The position numbers and the translations under genes are program-made. Source: Rhynchopus euleeides (lineage: Eukaryota > Euglenozoa > Diplonemea > Diplonemida > Diplonemidae). From it: a stretch of 64,000 bases of DNA. This document shows positions 1 through 10,680 of the stretch, piece after piece. Under the pieces are notes generated by a model. The model was not told the origin of the DNA. It worked only from the letters and a program-made list of their open reading frames with translations, and ran no database searches. Each line of letters opens with the position of its first letter. The first letter of the stretch is position 1. The stretch spans positions 1,302,001-1,366,000 of the forward strand of contig OY723253.1 in NCBI GenBank assembly GCA_963210315.1, in the 5' to 3' direction.

Positions 1-1259
1 CGCACCTGCGCCTTGAAGGCATCCACCCTCTGCGTCGCACTCATCGACATACACTCCGCTAGAGACGGCGGCTCCTCGTGGGGGCGTGAGTTCATCGACT
101 CCTCCAGAGCCCGCATCGAGTCTCTGTCGGACACGGTGCGGAAGTTGGTCTTCAACCTGTCCAGGAGAATGCCCAGCGGCTTGAAGTTGACATCCCCATT
201 GTCCGTGAGGTACCCCCCCTTGAAGCTGGGGAAGCAGTCGATGTAGGCAAGCAGCGCGACGGCAATCGCGTTGTGCTGGATCTTCATCCCGGGGATGTGC
301 GGGAGGAAGTCGTTCCCCACGAGGCAGAACACCAGGGTCAGGTCATCCAGCATGCGTGTCAACTGGCGCCCCTCCTCGGGGATCGACGTATCCTGCAGCA
401 GCGGCTGGAAGCACCGCTCGAAATACCCTTCGATGACAGACACGACGAGATAGTTGAAAGCGGCAGGCGTCACCCCAGGCTTCCTGTCCCTCCCCTTCGG
501 GGGGCGGGCGGTGCGGAGGATGTACATATGAGGGGTGTGGATTGACATCGCCAGCATGATCAGGTCAGCGTCCTCCCCGACAATGCAATGCGTCGTGTTC
601 GGGTTGTACCCAGTCTGCAGGCGCTGGCGCTTGATGTATTGGATAATCTTATGCTCGCCCTCGCCAGGCTCGTTGCTGTCGCTGAAGGCCACAGCGACAT
701 CCCGCCACTTCGGGTCATTTGACAGGCGAAGCTGGATGTGGTACCGCAGCGCCACCGCGACCTTCTCCATAAAGGGTGTCCCCGGCGTGATGACGTTGGA
801 ATCCCACTGCTGCAGCTCCGCTTCGGTGGGAGGGGGCACTTTGCACTCGACCCACTCCTCCTTCACCTGCTGGATGATCTGGCGCTCCATCTGGCTGACC
901 TGTGCGCCGCGGAAACGGCGGGTGCGCTGCTGGTTCATCTTTGCGCGGGGTGCCGTTCCGTCGATAGCCAGGAAGAGGAGGGTCGTGGGGCGAACCAGGC
1001 TCATGATTTCATCCACCTTGCGGCATATGCGTGCAAGCATCTCTTCTTCGCTGTTTGGAGCCCCCCCGCCTTCCGGGTGGCAGCACGGATGTATAATTCC
1101 GTTCATATCGAGGTAAAGGCAGTCCATCTGTGTGCGCGAGAGGGCCCCATCAGACTCAGACTCCTTCCCCTCCGTCTGTTTGCTCCCTGGCTGCCGCGCG
1201 GCAACCAGCGCATTCTGACAGTGTTGCACCAACCATCCGAAGAAGCCCGGGACACCCAT
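1..1259 (-). CDS. XRN: XRN-family 5'-3' exoribonuclease, N-terminal part (runs off left edge)
   Basis: This gene would degrade RNA 5' to 3' from a 5'-monophosphate end, in decay or transcription termination. About 419 residues are visible. I chose the Met at 1259 because it begins MGVPGFFGWL, the family's conserved start. The catalytic core follows in order: YLDMNGIIHPC, AIDGTAPRAKMNQQR, NVITPGTPFM, GEGEHK, GEDADLIML and LVGNDFLPH. Together these hold all the usual metal-binding acidic residues. A short insert separates the start from YLDMNG, where XRN2/Rat1 normally has a longer R/K-rich stretch, so XRN1 versus XRN2 type is open. A possible donor (CAG/GTGCG) lies at the window edge. Assignment rests on motif order and is firm; the 3' half is not seen. 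Confidence 0.93.
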   Translation of the reverse strand, partial: MGVPGFFGWLVQHCQNALVAARQPGSKQTEGKESESDGALSRTQMDCLYLDMNGIIHPCCHPEGGGAPNSEEEMLARICRKVDEIMSLVRPTTLLFLAIDGTAPRAKMNQQRTRRFRGAQVSQMERQIIQQVKEEWVECKVPPPTEAELQQWDSNVITPGTPFMEKVAVALRYHIQLRLSNDPKWRDVAVAFSDSNEPGEGEHKIIQYIKRQRLQTGYNPNTTHCIVGEDADLIMLAMSIHTPHMYILRTARPPKGRDRKPGVTPAAFNYLVVSVIEGYFERCFQPLLQDTSIPEEGRQLTRMLDDLTLVFCLVGNDFLPHIPGMKIQHNAIAVALLAYIDCFPSFKGGYLTDNGDVNFKPLGILLDRLKTNFRTVSDRDSMRALEESMNSRPHEEPPSLAECMSMSATQRVDAFKAQV

Positions 1260-1840
1260 ACCAAACCCAGGCCTGCAATGGTGGGGATGTGTGCGGATAC
1301 AGCAACAACACTGCATGGGAGGCTGAGGATATGCTTGCGAAGTGCATGCAAGTGACAATGCTGGGGAATAGGGTGGTGGGGGTGGGTGGTGGGGCGGGGC
1401 TGAGTGTGCCAGGCGAAGAGGGGAACTATAGAAGGAGTGGCGACAACAAGACACGCGCTGGAAGATTTGCAGCAGGTGGCATCACCGGCTGCGTACAGGT
1501 GGAGGGGGCGATGGCATGGATGGCATCTTGTCAGGGCAATGGGGCTAGTGCACCTTCCAGCCACTGCTGGAGGGCTGAGTGGCGAACTGTGCATTGTTTT
1601 TTGTGTGGAAATGTGAGGGGATGGGGGAGGGGGGGGTGGGGTGTGTGGTTGCAAAGGAAGTAACGCGCAACAGCAAGCAACTGCATAGAAGAGCAAGGGA
1701 AACAAAACACACATAAGAATGCCTGGGTGTTGCTGGTTGCACGCAGAGCAAGGTGTGTGTTTGTGTGTATACTGAGCTACATTCCCCCGTCGCGCTGGTC
1801 AGCAGGGCTGACCCGACGCACCCCCTCCCGCGGAATGGAA
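1260..1840. other. Intergenic, 5' side of XRN
   Basis: This spacer lies upstream of XRN and just past the stop of the next minus-strand gene. It is rich in G runs on the + strand and holds the XRN promoter by position. Small ORFs on both strands overlap one another and show no family motif. I see no RNA gene or repeat. Confidence 0.5.
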
Positions 1841-3508
1841 TCAACACCCTCCTTTTGTATCGACAACATCCAGCCTTGCCACACAGAACAACCAGGCAGT
1901 AACATACACTACATCATCCAATCCTTTGTTGTCTGGCAAGAAACATGTCGGGGCTCAGAAAACTTCAGGCAAAAAAATAAGCAGAAACGCCATACCAATC
2001 GACCGCTGCACGCTGTCGCGCAGCACGGCGATACTATGGTTCTCCTTGTCACCGGGTGTATATGGCAGGCCCGCTACAACCCGCACCGGCTGCACCCCGT
2101 CAGGTGACTCCTTAGACATGGGTCTCACAGCCCGGGCAGAATATGCAGGCACGCCCAGCAAGCTAGTCGTGAGGCACGGGTTCCCCGACAGCTCCATGGC
2201 GCGCGGCAGTGCGGCATCACGGAACGTCTCATACGAGATCCCCTGTGCACCCCCTCCTGCAACCTCATCATAGACGCGGGCCGCATCGGCACGCGGGAGC
2301 AGATACTTCTCCTGGAAGAGCTGCACGAAGGAGCGTTTGTCCAGAAAACGCCAACCGCCCGACGCCCCACAGGCCTGCTGGAAAAGCTTCTCCAACGGGG
2401 GCACCGCTCGCCCCTCTCGCGACGGCGGTGTGGCAGGCGTGGCAGGGGTAGCAGGCGCAGCGGGCGGAGCAGACGAGGCGGGCACCTTTGCCGTGGGGCT
2501 GGCGGCAGGTCGGAGCCACGCAGCCCGGGTGCCCATGGGATGGGGTGACCCGTCGTCCCGCCTCAACCACCGAACGACACACCTTGTGTCACCGCCTTGG
2601 GGCGGGCTGCGCAGGGCATCGGCAGCACTCCCATGCGACCCCAGGTCAGCGCCATCCACAGACAGCAGCACGCCCAGCGCACCCGCGCGCACCCCTGTCT
2701 GGGACGCAACGAAGATGTCACGCGATGCGGCCACCATCCTCAGCTGCTCGGCGGCAGATGGTGCCTTGCGGCAGTCAGGCACAGCAGGCTGCCCTGCCGT
2801 GGCACTGCCAGGTTGCTGTGCTGCAGGGTGCTGCGGCGCGGGGTGGGCAGGCATGTCATATGGTGTGGGTGTGGGCGACCGGGCGGTGGGGCCAGCCACC
2901 GTGGGGGCGGCGCTGCTGTGGGAGGCAGAGCCCTCGCTGGGCACCTTCGCCTGCAGGTAGGACAGGAGGGCAGGCCGTGTGCACTGATTCTGTTCCTCCC
3001 AGCGGGCGCACAGCTCGCGCCACCCCGCCTCCGTCGTGCTGAGGGTCTCATGGGGTGCGTTGTGGTGCGCAGCTGTGAGTGTGACGCCCTGCCCATCACT
3101 GCCTGCAGGAGCCGCAGCTGCGTGCTGCTTTACCCTGCCCCAGAACTCTGCTGATGCGCGGAAAACCCGCTCCCCGTTGCGTGTCGTCAGGGTCACCACG
3201 TGGGGGTTGAAAGACTCCCACGCCCTGACGTAAGACCTCACCCAGTGCCGGTTGAGGTCATGCCGTTTGTCGGAGTGGCTTGCAGACACGCGGTAGTGTG
3301 GGTGCTGGACAGAATCCCCGTCCTTCTGGGATTCAGCGATGAAGTTCCGCCAGAACACTTCGTCTGCGGGGAACTGGAATCGGTCTGACCCCTGCCCATT
3401 CGTGCTCAGGTCGTGCGAGCGGGCAGCACGGAAGAGATCACCGGCTGTCTGGTTTCGCGACGGCTCGAAGAGAGGCATCTCAGGGACAACCACATATTTC
3501 GGCAACAT
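1841..3508 (-). CDS. Hypothetical protein with C-terminal EF-hand-like segment, one intron
   Basis: I do not recognise this protein. Exon 1 runs from 3508 to 1996. A 63-nt intron (1995-1933) has donor GTATGG and acceptor TTGCCAG. Exon 2 ends at a stop at 1841, giving about 534 residues. Without the splice the frame ends 14 codons into the intron with a hydrophobic tail. The N-terminal 150 residues are compact and mixed-charge (FWRNFIAES, HWVRSYVRAWESF). A Pro/Ala/Ser-rich linker follows. Near residues 395-460 two helices flank short acidic or glycine loops (RVYDEVAGGGAQGISYETF), which looks like a degenerate EF-hand pair. No signal peptide or membrane segment is visible. The gene sits between XRN and RABL6 on the same strand. 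Confidence 0.6.
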
Positions 3509-4109
3509 CTAGACGTTGCGATTGGGCAGTGTCCCACCGGTAGACCTGCGATAATCGCCTACGTCCAGCGCGCCATGTGTGGAAAGGGGAAGGTACAAAC
3601 AGGCCTGTGTGGTGTGCATACAAAAGCGATACATTCAAGAGGGCGAGGGGGTGGAGTGGCTGTGATGGCTCAGTGGCACGGATTGGTTCACCCCGACACT
3701 GTGAACTTTCCAGCAACACGTCGCCCATACCGGCTAGTTTGTGGAGCAGCCCTCTGGGTGTCTCAGACGCGGGTCTCTCTTGATGAACACCAGAAATGCA
3801 CAACATTCGAAGAGGTTGGGGGTCAGCAAGTGGGGCACAGTTTGGCTGCCAAAAAGGGATGTGGGGTTTGCATGGGGTTGGACGGATGCAGGCCGATCAA
3901 TACTGCCGACTCAAGGATAGACAAGGCGAGAGCACACGTATAAAATGACAGTCAGCTGGTTTCGTTTGCTTCAAGGCGAAGAAGCAAGATGGAATACCCC
4001 ACAGCAGGGAACATGCAACTCAACACCCCAACCCGCCCGCCCGCCCGCCCGCCCGACCTCCCGCACCCCCCCCCCCCCAGCCTGGACAGAACAACGAATG
4101 AGAATCTCA
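3509..4109. other. Intergenic, with C-rich simple repeat
   Basis: This stretch separates the 5' end of the unknown gene from the 3' end of RABL6. A CCCG-type repeat and a poly-C tract lie near 4028-4079, just beyond the RABL6 stop. Small ORFs here show no recognisable motif. No RNA gene was seen. Confidence 0.5.
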
Positions 4110-6437
4110 TCATTCTTCGTCATCATCACTCTCCTGCTGTGATTTCGCCTCCTTCTCAGCCTTGGCCTTCTTTTCCTTCTTCGCCTTCTTCTTCTCCCTG
4201 TCCTTCTCCTTCTCTTTCTTGTCCTTCCGCTCCTTCTTCGTCTTTGCCTCCTTTTCCTTCTTCTCCTTCTTGGGCTTCCTTCCGGACTCCTCCGCCTTCT
4301 CTGGGCTTTCAGCTGCAAATGACTGCATGGCGAGCTCCAGTGCCTTGAGTGCATCAGAAGAGACTGCGGGAGGTGCCTCTTCCTCTGCTACGTCCATGAT
4401 ATGCGGGAGGCCGTAGTCCACCGTGGGTGGTCGCATGTCAGTGTCTTCGACTGCGTCCGCCTCCTGCTTGTGTGGGGGCACACGGATGAAGCCCTCGTCA
4501 TCCTGCAAGGTGTCGGCGGAGTCGGCAGCCTGCTCGGCGTCGGCGGCGGCTGGTGCAGCTGCCCGTGGCGAGGCGGGCTTGTCAGAGTCGTCGCTGTAGA
4601 ACCCCTTGTCCAGCTCGTCGGCGACTTCGTCGGCGAGGGCCCCCAGCTCTTCCTGGATGCGTGCCGCCTCACGTGCTTTGTTCTCTTTTGCCGCACGCTC
4701 GCGCGCACGCCACTCCTCCTGTTCACGCCGATCATCTTCCTCCTTCTGTTCGCGGAGTCGTTTGTCTTCAGCAGCACGCCGCTTGCGCTCTTGCCGTGCG
4801 GCCTCGCGTGCAGCTTCGCGTTCTTTGCGTTTGCGCTCCTCCTCCTCCGCACGCTGCTGTTCTGCGGCCGCAGCTGCGGCGGCGTCAGCCGCGTCCCGCT
4901 CTGCCTTCTGCTCAGCTGTCAGCTCTGGTTCCGGTGCTGTGTCTGCCTCATCACTTGAGTCAATCTTCTGCTTCGCTGGTTTTCCCTTCTTCGACTTCTT
5001 CGTCTGATGTTTCGCACGGAAGGCGAGCTGTGCCGCAGTCAGGTCATCGGAATCGATATCGCTCGGGGGCTTCTTCTGACGGGTGCTCGCACCCTTGTCA
5101 GATCCGGAATCGCTCACGTCGTCAAAAAAGCCCTTGACTGCCTCGTCCCCTCCGGTGAAGCTGCCTGTGTACTTCTCAATGTGCAGCTCACCCTCCTTTG
5201 GTGTAGACGTCGGAGCAGCTTGTGTCTTGAGAGATGCCACCTCCTGCACGGCCTCCCGCCGCAGCTTCTCTGTAAAGTTCTGCTGCACATTGGTCCCCAG
5301 CGCATCATCCGGGAGGGCAGGGGGGTCAACCGGCTGCACCTTTGGCTCTGCACCGGACTCGGAATCTGCTTCTTCTTCTGCACGCGCATCGCTGCCAAGC
5401 CATTTGCAGAAGTCTGTGTAGGACTCCGAAGAATCCTCCTCAACACCCTCGTGGATTTTGTGGAGGTCCCGCCACTTCTGCTTGATCTCGTCCTCCAAGG
5501 CCTGCAGGCGGAGAAATTCGAACGGGACATTGAAGTAGTTGTACATTTGCTTCAGGCCGTAGCAGTTCTCCATCGATGCCGAGATGCATATCGGGCGTAC
5601 TGTCATGTCAGGGTCCACCTTACTCGCCTGTCCTTGCGCGGCCTTCAGGGCCAGGGGTGTCGTCACCACTGGTGGAATCTCGGCCACAAGTTGGTGGATG
5701 TCTTCCTCGCTGATCTCCAGCTCACCGACACGATCGCACTTGTTGCGGCAGACAAGGACACACACATCCTTCGGCAGCGCGAGGAGCTCCGACCGCAGAT
5801 AGTCCAGGTCAGAACGACGTGTCGCATCCAGAACAATCACCACCGCATGTGACCCACGATACACGTCGATTGTTGTCGAGTCAGAGATCTGCAGCTCCGG
5901 AACAGCGTAGGACGTAGCACCAGACGAGGCGAGCTTCTTGACCATCTGTTCGTGCCGAGTGCGCATGGCAGGCGTTGCAAAACCTTGATCGACAACATCC
6001 CAGACCTCGAGCTTGATGATCCCTGGTTCTTCGGTGTTCTGCGCGGCTGCTGCATGGGCTTGCCGGGACCGCCAGTGGATCGTTGCGGCGTGGAGTTGCG
6101 GTGTCTTCTGATAGGTAGGCTCGTACGGCTTCCCCTGGAGGCGCTTGAGTAGTGTGCTCTTGCCACTCCCTCTCGGGCCCTTCAGGATGATCTTCATGTT
6201 GTAGCGCACACCGTGTTTCAGCTTCTCCTGCATCGCCGACTCCATCACCTCGAAGCCGGGGTCCGACGGGGAAACATCACCGATGTTCTCAAAGCTCGCC
6301 TGTGAGCTCACACAGCTGGCTGCACCATGCGGACTGGAGGGCTGCTTCGGTGAGGAGTGCCCCTTCCGTTTGTCACGACGCCCCCTCACATAGTCCGACA
6401 CACGACCAAGCATCGCGTGCGGGTGAAAGGGCACCAA
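4110..6437 (-). CDS. RABL6: RABL6-like GTPase (Rab-like protein 6)
   Basis: This is an intronless frame of 775 residues. Residues 76-110 hold the RABL6 signature: GVRYNMKIILKG, then a P-loop GPRGSGKS (87-94), then LQGKPYEPTYQ. EVWDVVDQG follows in the switch II position, then NKCD near residue 232 for guanine recognition, then ISASMENCYGLK and YFNVPFEFLRLQ, which closely track animal RABL6. The remaining half is low complexity: acidic/serine patches, a long E/R/K coiled-coil-like stretch, DDEGFIRVPP, and a Lys-rich tail of KKEKK repeats ending in DDDEE. Known RABL6 proteins share this GTPase-plus-basic-tail layout and act in trafficking and growth control. A second Met at codon 9 (MLGRVSDY) could be the true start. 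The domain call is firm. Confidence 0.9.
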   Translation of the reverse strand: MVPFHPHAMLGRVSDYVRGRRDKRKGHSSPKQPSSPHGAASCVSSQASFENIGDVSPSDPGFEVMESAMQEKLKHGVRYNMKIILKGPRGSGKSTLLKRLQGKPYEPTYQKTPQLHAATIHWRSRQAHAAAAQNTEEPGIIKLEVWDVVDQGFATPAMRTRHEQMVKKLASSGATSYAVPELQISDSTTIDVYRGSHAVVIVLDATRRSDLDYLRSELLALPKDVCVLVCRNKCDRVGELEISEEDIHQLVAEIPPVVTTPLALKAAQGQASKVDPDMTVRPICISASMENCYGLKQMYNYFNVPFEFLRLQALEDEIKQKWRDLHKIHEGVEEDSSESYTDFCKWLGSDARAEEEADSESGAEPKVQPVDPPALPDDALGTNVQQNFTEKLRREAVQEVASLKTQAAPTSTPKEGELHIEKYTGSFTGGDEAVKGFFDDVSDSGSDKGASTRQKKPPSDIDSDDLTAAQLAFRAKHQTKKSKKGKPAKQKIDSSDEADTAPEPELTAEQKAERDAADAAAAAAAEQQRAEEEERKRKEREAAREAARQERKRRAAEDKRLREQKEEDDRREQEEWRARERAAKENKAREAARIQEELGALADEVADELDKGFYSDDSDKPASPRAAAPAAADAEQAADSADTLQDDEGFIRVPPHKQEADAVEDTDMRPPTVDYGLPHIMDVAEEEAPPAVSSDALKALELAMQSFAAESPEKAEESGRKPKKEKKEKEAKTKKERKDKKEKEKDREKKKAKKEKKAKAEKEAKSQQESDDDEE

Positions 6438-6757
6438 CGTGTATTCAGGGAGACCTGCGCCTGTCGGGCAGGACCCCCTCCTGCAGGTGGGTGAAGACGT
6501 GTGGGGTGGGTGGGGGTGGGGGTGGGACGTAATACGTCAATGTATTTTTAATGTGAACGTGGCAATGAGGGCGGGGGTGGGGTATTGATATAGAAGTAGA
6601 AGGAATCATTCTTGGGGATAGGGGGGAGGGGCGGTGGGTGGGCTTGTCATAATACGTATAATACGTTCGCCCAGGCTCCCGGAATGCCAATTGTTCCTAT
6701 ACGTTCACACTCAGGATTTCACTCTCACACTCCCTCAGGCACTTCCTCACCTCAACA
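6438..6757. promoter_or_regulatory. Candidate divergent promoter region
   Basis: This spacer of about 320 bp lies head-to-head between the RABL6 start and a small plus-strand ORF. AT-rich patches stand out from the GC-rich surroundings: GTATTTTTAATG near 6541 and two AATACGTAT/AATACGT-type motifs near 6525 and 6650-6666. I infer promoter function from position and composition only. Confidence 0.35.
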
Positions 6758-6943
6758 ATGAGCGACACACAATCGGTGGGAGGAAAGGCTGCCCCAAAGC
6801 CCGCATCCAAACGCAGCCAAAAAACATCAGCCCCTATATCGCAGCAGAGACGGAGACGAACAGAGGCAGAGACGAAAAGGAAGAAGGCAGCGAAGGAGTG
6901 GGAGGGTGTCAGTGTACTCGAGGAACACGCAATGAGCCCTTAG
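6758..6943 (+). CDS. Small basic ORF of 61 residues
   Basis: This ORF starts just past the divergent spacer. It begins MSDTQSVGGKAAPKPASKR and continues with a run rich in R, K, Q and E (RRRRTEAETKRKKAAKEWE). It ends soon after. It could be a complete small nucleic-acid-binding protein or the first exon of a longer gene: a GTACAG donor-like site overlaps its end, but no convincing second exon is seen. The next coding traces downstream belong to the gag-like pseudogene. Confidence 0.3.
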   Translation: MSDTQSVGGKAAPKPASKRSQKTSAPISQQRRRRTEAETKRKKAAKEWEGVSVLEEHAMSP

Positions 6944-7030
6944 GTACAGTCAAGTGGTGCTGCAAAAAATATTCAAGGGTGGTTTATGGAAGATGCGCGC
7001 GCACTACGGAGAAGGTGGTCTGGTGTCAAA

Positions 7031-8704
7031 ATGTCCAGGTCTGACGTGTCTCATCAGAGACCGAAGAAGCGTACGAACGGTGGAAGGGGGGGTGAAAGAG
7101 GATAAAGAGGAGAACAAGCGCGCGAAGACTGCAGCCACCAGTGCAGAGGATGTGGTGCGGGGGCCGCTTACCGATTTTGTGACAAGAACACCGATTGGTG
7201 CGGGAGACGCTGACAGGGCCATTGCCTCGTGGGTGTATGGGACAGAGCAGCCCCTCAACGCCACCTCTAGTAGTACTGACCCCTTCGAATAAGTTCCAGG
7301 AGGTGATCGACGTGATTCGCCGATTCCCTCAGCAGAGCACGTCCGCTGTCCCCAGCCGGCCAAAGATCTTGGGGCCCCTGCTGGACGAGGAGCACAGCAC
7401 CATGCGCAAGGAGATCTGGGTGGGCACATGGTGTGCCTTCCTAGCAGAGGGACACTTCAGCTATTTTCACCAGAAAATAGATAAGGCGTTGTTTGTGCGC
7501 CAAACCCGGTACACAAGAAGCCCTTCAACAAAATAGAAGCGGTGACGCAGATGCTCAACAGGCTCCACCAGCGCGGAGTGACCGAGATCGTATACGAGGT
7601 CAGAGCATCCCCACAGGATGGCGATGAAATTGGGGGCGAGTACTCACGCCACGCGGGGGTGCTGCGTAAAAATGACGGCAACACATACACCATCCTCTAT
7701 ACCCTGCCGTTAGAGGAGCTCGATGACGTCGAGCCGATGGGGTTGGATGAATGCACGATCCCCGTGGTGGGCTTTGACTACGCCAACCTCAGATCGGTGC
7801 ATGAATACGCGAGGAAGCAGACCAAGGCCCAACTCGACCTCATGAGAGTCGGTACTCGACCTCGCCAAGGCGGTCCGCGGAAGCGCCCAGCCGGCGGGGA
7901 CTGGGGAAAAAGGGGGAGATGAGGCCGGGGCGGCACAGGCGCAACCGGAGGGGAGCAGCCCCCCTGCCCAGGACCCCCCCAAGCTCCCGACAATTGGGAA
8001 CCTGCAGTCGGCCCTCAGCCTGCCCAACATGAGGCCGGCTTGCGTCTCCCAGTGGCAGGACTTTTTGAAGGCAGGAGGGGTGGCAGCGGCGCGGGAGATG
8101 GTCCGGGACCTGCGCCTGCAGTTCGGGACATCGAACAAGGTGACCCACATGAGCACGTGGGTCGTCCTCGCGCAGGAGGCTGCTGAGCGGGGGTTCTGGT
8201 CCACCACAGTGACCCAGATGGGGAATCAGCTGCTGCACGAGCTGGTGGTGAATGAAGCGTGGAAACAACACCGCATCCCGCGGGCGCAGGTCGAGGCGGA
8301 GATGCGGACGGCCGACACGGAAGCATCCGCTGCTGACCGGGCCATCGCCAAGCTGGCGGGGCGTGCACGCACGACGAAGGGGGGAAAGGGGGCAACGGTG
8401 GCCCTCCCCAGTCTTCCCCCCCCCCCCCGAATCGGTATTCCCCCTACCCCCACCACACATTTCAGGGAAAGGGGGGAAAGGGGGGGAAACCCCGGGGCAA
8501 CACAAACTGGAATTAACACCGGCACTCGGCCAGGACATCATGCAGGCACTCGGCCAAATCACGGCACTCTGCCAAAAACTGGGACAGGAAAGGCCCCCCC
8601 AACCCCCTACCCCCCCTCCCGCCCCCCAGAACATCGTCCAGAACACTCTGTCGGAGGTGCTGATGGGCCATTCCTTCAATAGACTGGTGAACCCTCTCGG
8701 TTAG
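7031..8704 (+). pseudogene. Decayed gag-like gene (retroelement), multiple frameshifts
   Basis: Coding sense continues across frames: a basic N-terminal segment (from MSRSDVSHQRPKK), then NKFQEVIDVIRRF to about 7536, then a segment from 7536 to about 7850, then MRPACVSQWQDFLKAGG onward. Frameshifts lie near 7085 (G run), 7285, 7536 and 7850; at 7850 two bases are missing relative to the copy at 50190. The Met codon of the homologous segment is ATA here (7539) but ATG at 49872. The GN-LL-V/PRA-IE motif near 8220-8300 resembles the gag of the YR retrotransposon at 22-38 kb. A Gly/Lys-rich tail and a short helix-rich end (stop at 8704) follow. I infer a dead gag from a second, related retroelement family. 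No RT or integrase remains beside it. Confidence 0.6.
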
Positions 8705-8736
8705 GGAAGGCGGAAGCTCCCCATACTATTAGTCAC

Positions 8737-9717
8737 TAGAGGAGGCGGATCTCAAGCAATCCCTCATAAAAAAAGTGTGACGAAAATTAATTTGGTCAAT
8801 TCGGCTCAAAAAAACACGCTGATGCACTCCGCACACACTTCGACAATGTCAAAAAACACATTTTTGGACATGTTCGGGTGCAGGCCACTTCACCTTGGGG
8901 CCAGACAGCCACCAGACAATACTCCGAGGGCAGAACAACGCAGAAACAAACGACACTTGGTCAGAAACACATCAGGAACAGCAAGGTGTTGGCCGGAAAC
9001 AGAGGCACACGGTGGGGCGACCAGCGACTGGGCACGGGGACATTCAGGAACAGCGAGCTGTTCCTCGAAAACGTCACCGATCCGGAGTCTCTGGCGAGTC
9101 TCCGGATCGACTCCGGAGTCTCCGGTGAGTCTCCGGAGTCTCCGGCGAGTCTCCGGAGTCGATCCGGAGACTCCGGAATGACTCCGGAGACTCACCGGAG
9201 ACTCCGGAATGACACCGGAGACTCCGGAACGACTCCGGAGACTCACCGGAGACTCCGGAACGACTCCGGAGACTCGCCGGAGACTCGACGGAGACTCCGG
9301 CGAGGTCATGGCTGCATCAACCTCCGTCTACCTGCGTCTACCTGCGTCTACAAGCCAGAAATGGTGATTTTCACCCAGAAACACCCCATAACGGGCTGTC
9401 TGGGGCCGAAAATGTTGGTCTACACCCTCAGAATGGCCATAGATGGTCCAAAAACTGGTTTCTCATTTTTGGAAGGGTCCGGAGGGGGCCTGGCGGGGGT
9501 ACCAAGTAGAAGAAACGGGAATTGCTACTGTTCCCAGCCAAAATAGGTGGAAAAACCGAAAAAATCGTTTTTCTGAGCAAAATTCGAGCATTCCTGGGAT
9601 GTAGACGCTCGTTAATGTCCAATTTGGGGTCACCTGGTGGGTTAGCGGGCGAGTAGTTGTCCAAAATCGTCGAAAATAATTTTCGTCACAGCGAAAATGG
9701 GGTATCCGCCTCCTCTA
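8737..9717. mobile_element. Non-autonomous TIR element, TAGAGGAGGC family
   Basis: Both ends read TAGAGGAGGCGGAT inverted, with an inner shared GTGACGAAAATTA block, giving an imperfect inverted repeat of about 50 bp. The first ten bases equal the ends of the 11-kb transposons at 10509 and 22660, so one transposase may mobilise all of them. The inside has no convincing gene. It contains a tandem CTCCGGAGAC-rich stretch. No clean target duplication is visible (TAGTCAC left, TGACTCA right). A partial relative lies inverted at 21094-21377. Confidence 0.75.
9081..9305. repeat. Tandem CTCCGGAGAC-type palindromic repeat
   Basis: About twenty imperfect 12-15 bp units built on GGAGACTCCGGA occur in a row. 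The core TCCGGA is self-complementary, so either strand could fold into long hairpins. The array lies inside the non-autonomous TIR element and reads open in several frames only because the unit lacks stops. Confidence 0.8.
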
Positions 9718-10226
9718 TGACTCAGGAGGTCAGCCTCCTCTGCCGAGAGGCGCGACAAGCGCTTGGAGGGGGTCATTTGGGGGCACCTCTCGGAATGCGG
9801 ACGCTTCCGCTTGAGACCCGTGCCCCCCTGACCACCCTCCGGCGCTGTCGGCGTCCCTGGCGGAGGCGTGGCGGGCTCCCCCGGCTCCTCCGGCTCCCCC
9901 CCCGGTGCCGCCTGCGAGAGGCTGGCGACAACGGAGTTCGGGTGGGGGACGTTCTCGGGGCGGCGGGCACCCGGGAAACGTGCCAGGTACCTCCCGATAC
10001 TGCCCCGAAGGACATCCACCCGCACGCTCTTCGATCCCCGCATGGGGATCAGACCCTTCTCCACCGCATACGCGGTGAGCACGGGCTTCCGGACGGAAGC
10101 CAGGAGGCCCACCTCCCGCTGGATGTCGGCCTGGGAGGGGGCTCCCACTGCCGCCTGCGGTGCGGGCTCCTGAGGTGCGGATGAAGACGAAGACGTCGAA
10201 GACGATGAAGCCGAGGCAGCCGACAT
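9642..10226 (-). pseudogene. Host-like ORF truncated by the TIR element
   Basis: This reads from MSAASASSSSTSS. After a Ser/Ala/Pro leader comes a compact segment (DIQREVGLLASVRKPVLTAY, then GSKSVRVDVLRGSIGRYL) that looks like a small helical fold, perhaps SAP-like. An acidic/Pro linker and a basic LKRKRPHSER patch follow. The last 25 or so residues are encoded by the end of the adjacent TIR element (boundary 9717). The original C-terminus is therefore lost. I do not recognise the family. An upstream in-frame Met at 10343 exists but its leader looks non-coding. Confidence 0.45.
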
Positions 10227-10341
10227 TTTGTGTCGGCTTTGGGCACAAGCGGAGTCCCCTGGGTGCGTGAACCTGTATCGGGTGGCCGTGTGATATTGGC
10301 ACTGGGTGGAAGCGTGACTGGAAGCGAGACATGATCCATAC

Positions 10342-10508
10342 ATGGCGCGTTATACCCGGTATGTACCGGGTATTTTCGGTATTTTCGGTATTTTCGGTAT
10401 TTTGGGTATTTTGGGTATACCCGGTAGATACCGGGTATACCGAAAAAAATCGTTATACCCGGTATGTACCCGGTCTACCCGGTATCGACCCGGTATACCG
10501 GGTACATA
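10342..10508. repeat. TACCCGGTA palindromic microsatellite beside transposon end
   Basis: Short units alternate between TATACCCGGTA, ATGTACCGGG and GGTATTTTC. Many are self-complementary, so the stretch can form hairpins. It directly abuts the left end of giant transposon copy 1 (10509). It is absent from the left flank of copy 2, so it belongs to the target, not the element. Confidence 0.7.
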
Positions 10509-10680
10509 TAGAGGAGGCATAGCAAACGGAAATCCCTAACAAAATTTTGTCTCCGAAATTATTTTGGCCAATTTTCTCCCGAAAAACCTAGAAACCAGAC
10601 CCACCGCACATCGAGAATGTCATTTTTCGGTGATTTCTGGGGTCTGGGGGCCTTTTGCCACCCTCCCGTGCCTCATCATG

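Noticed and set aside
535..1355. Plus-strand ORFs of 193 and 205 residues
   Set aside because: They lie antisense to the XRN gene, whose motifs are unambiguous.
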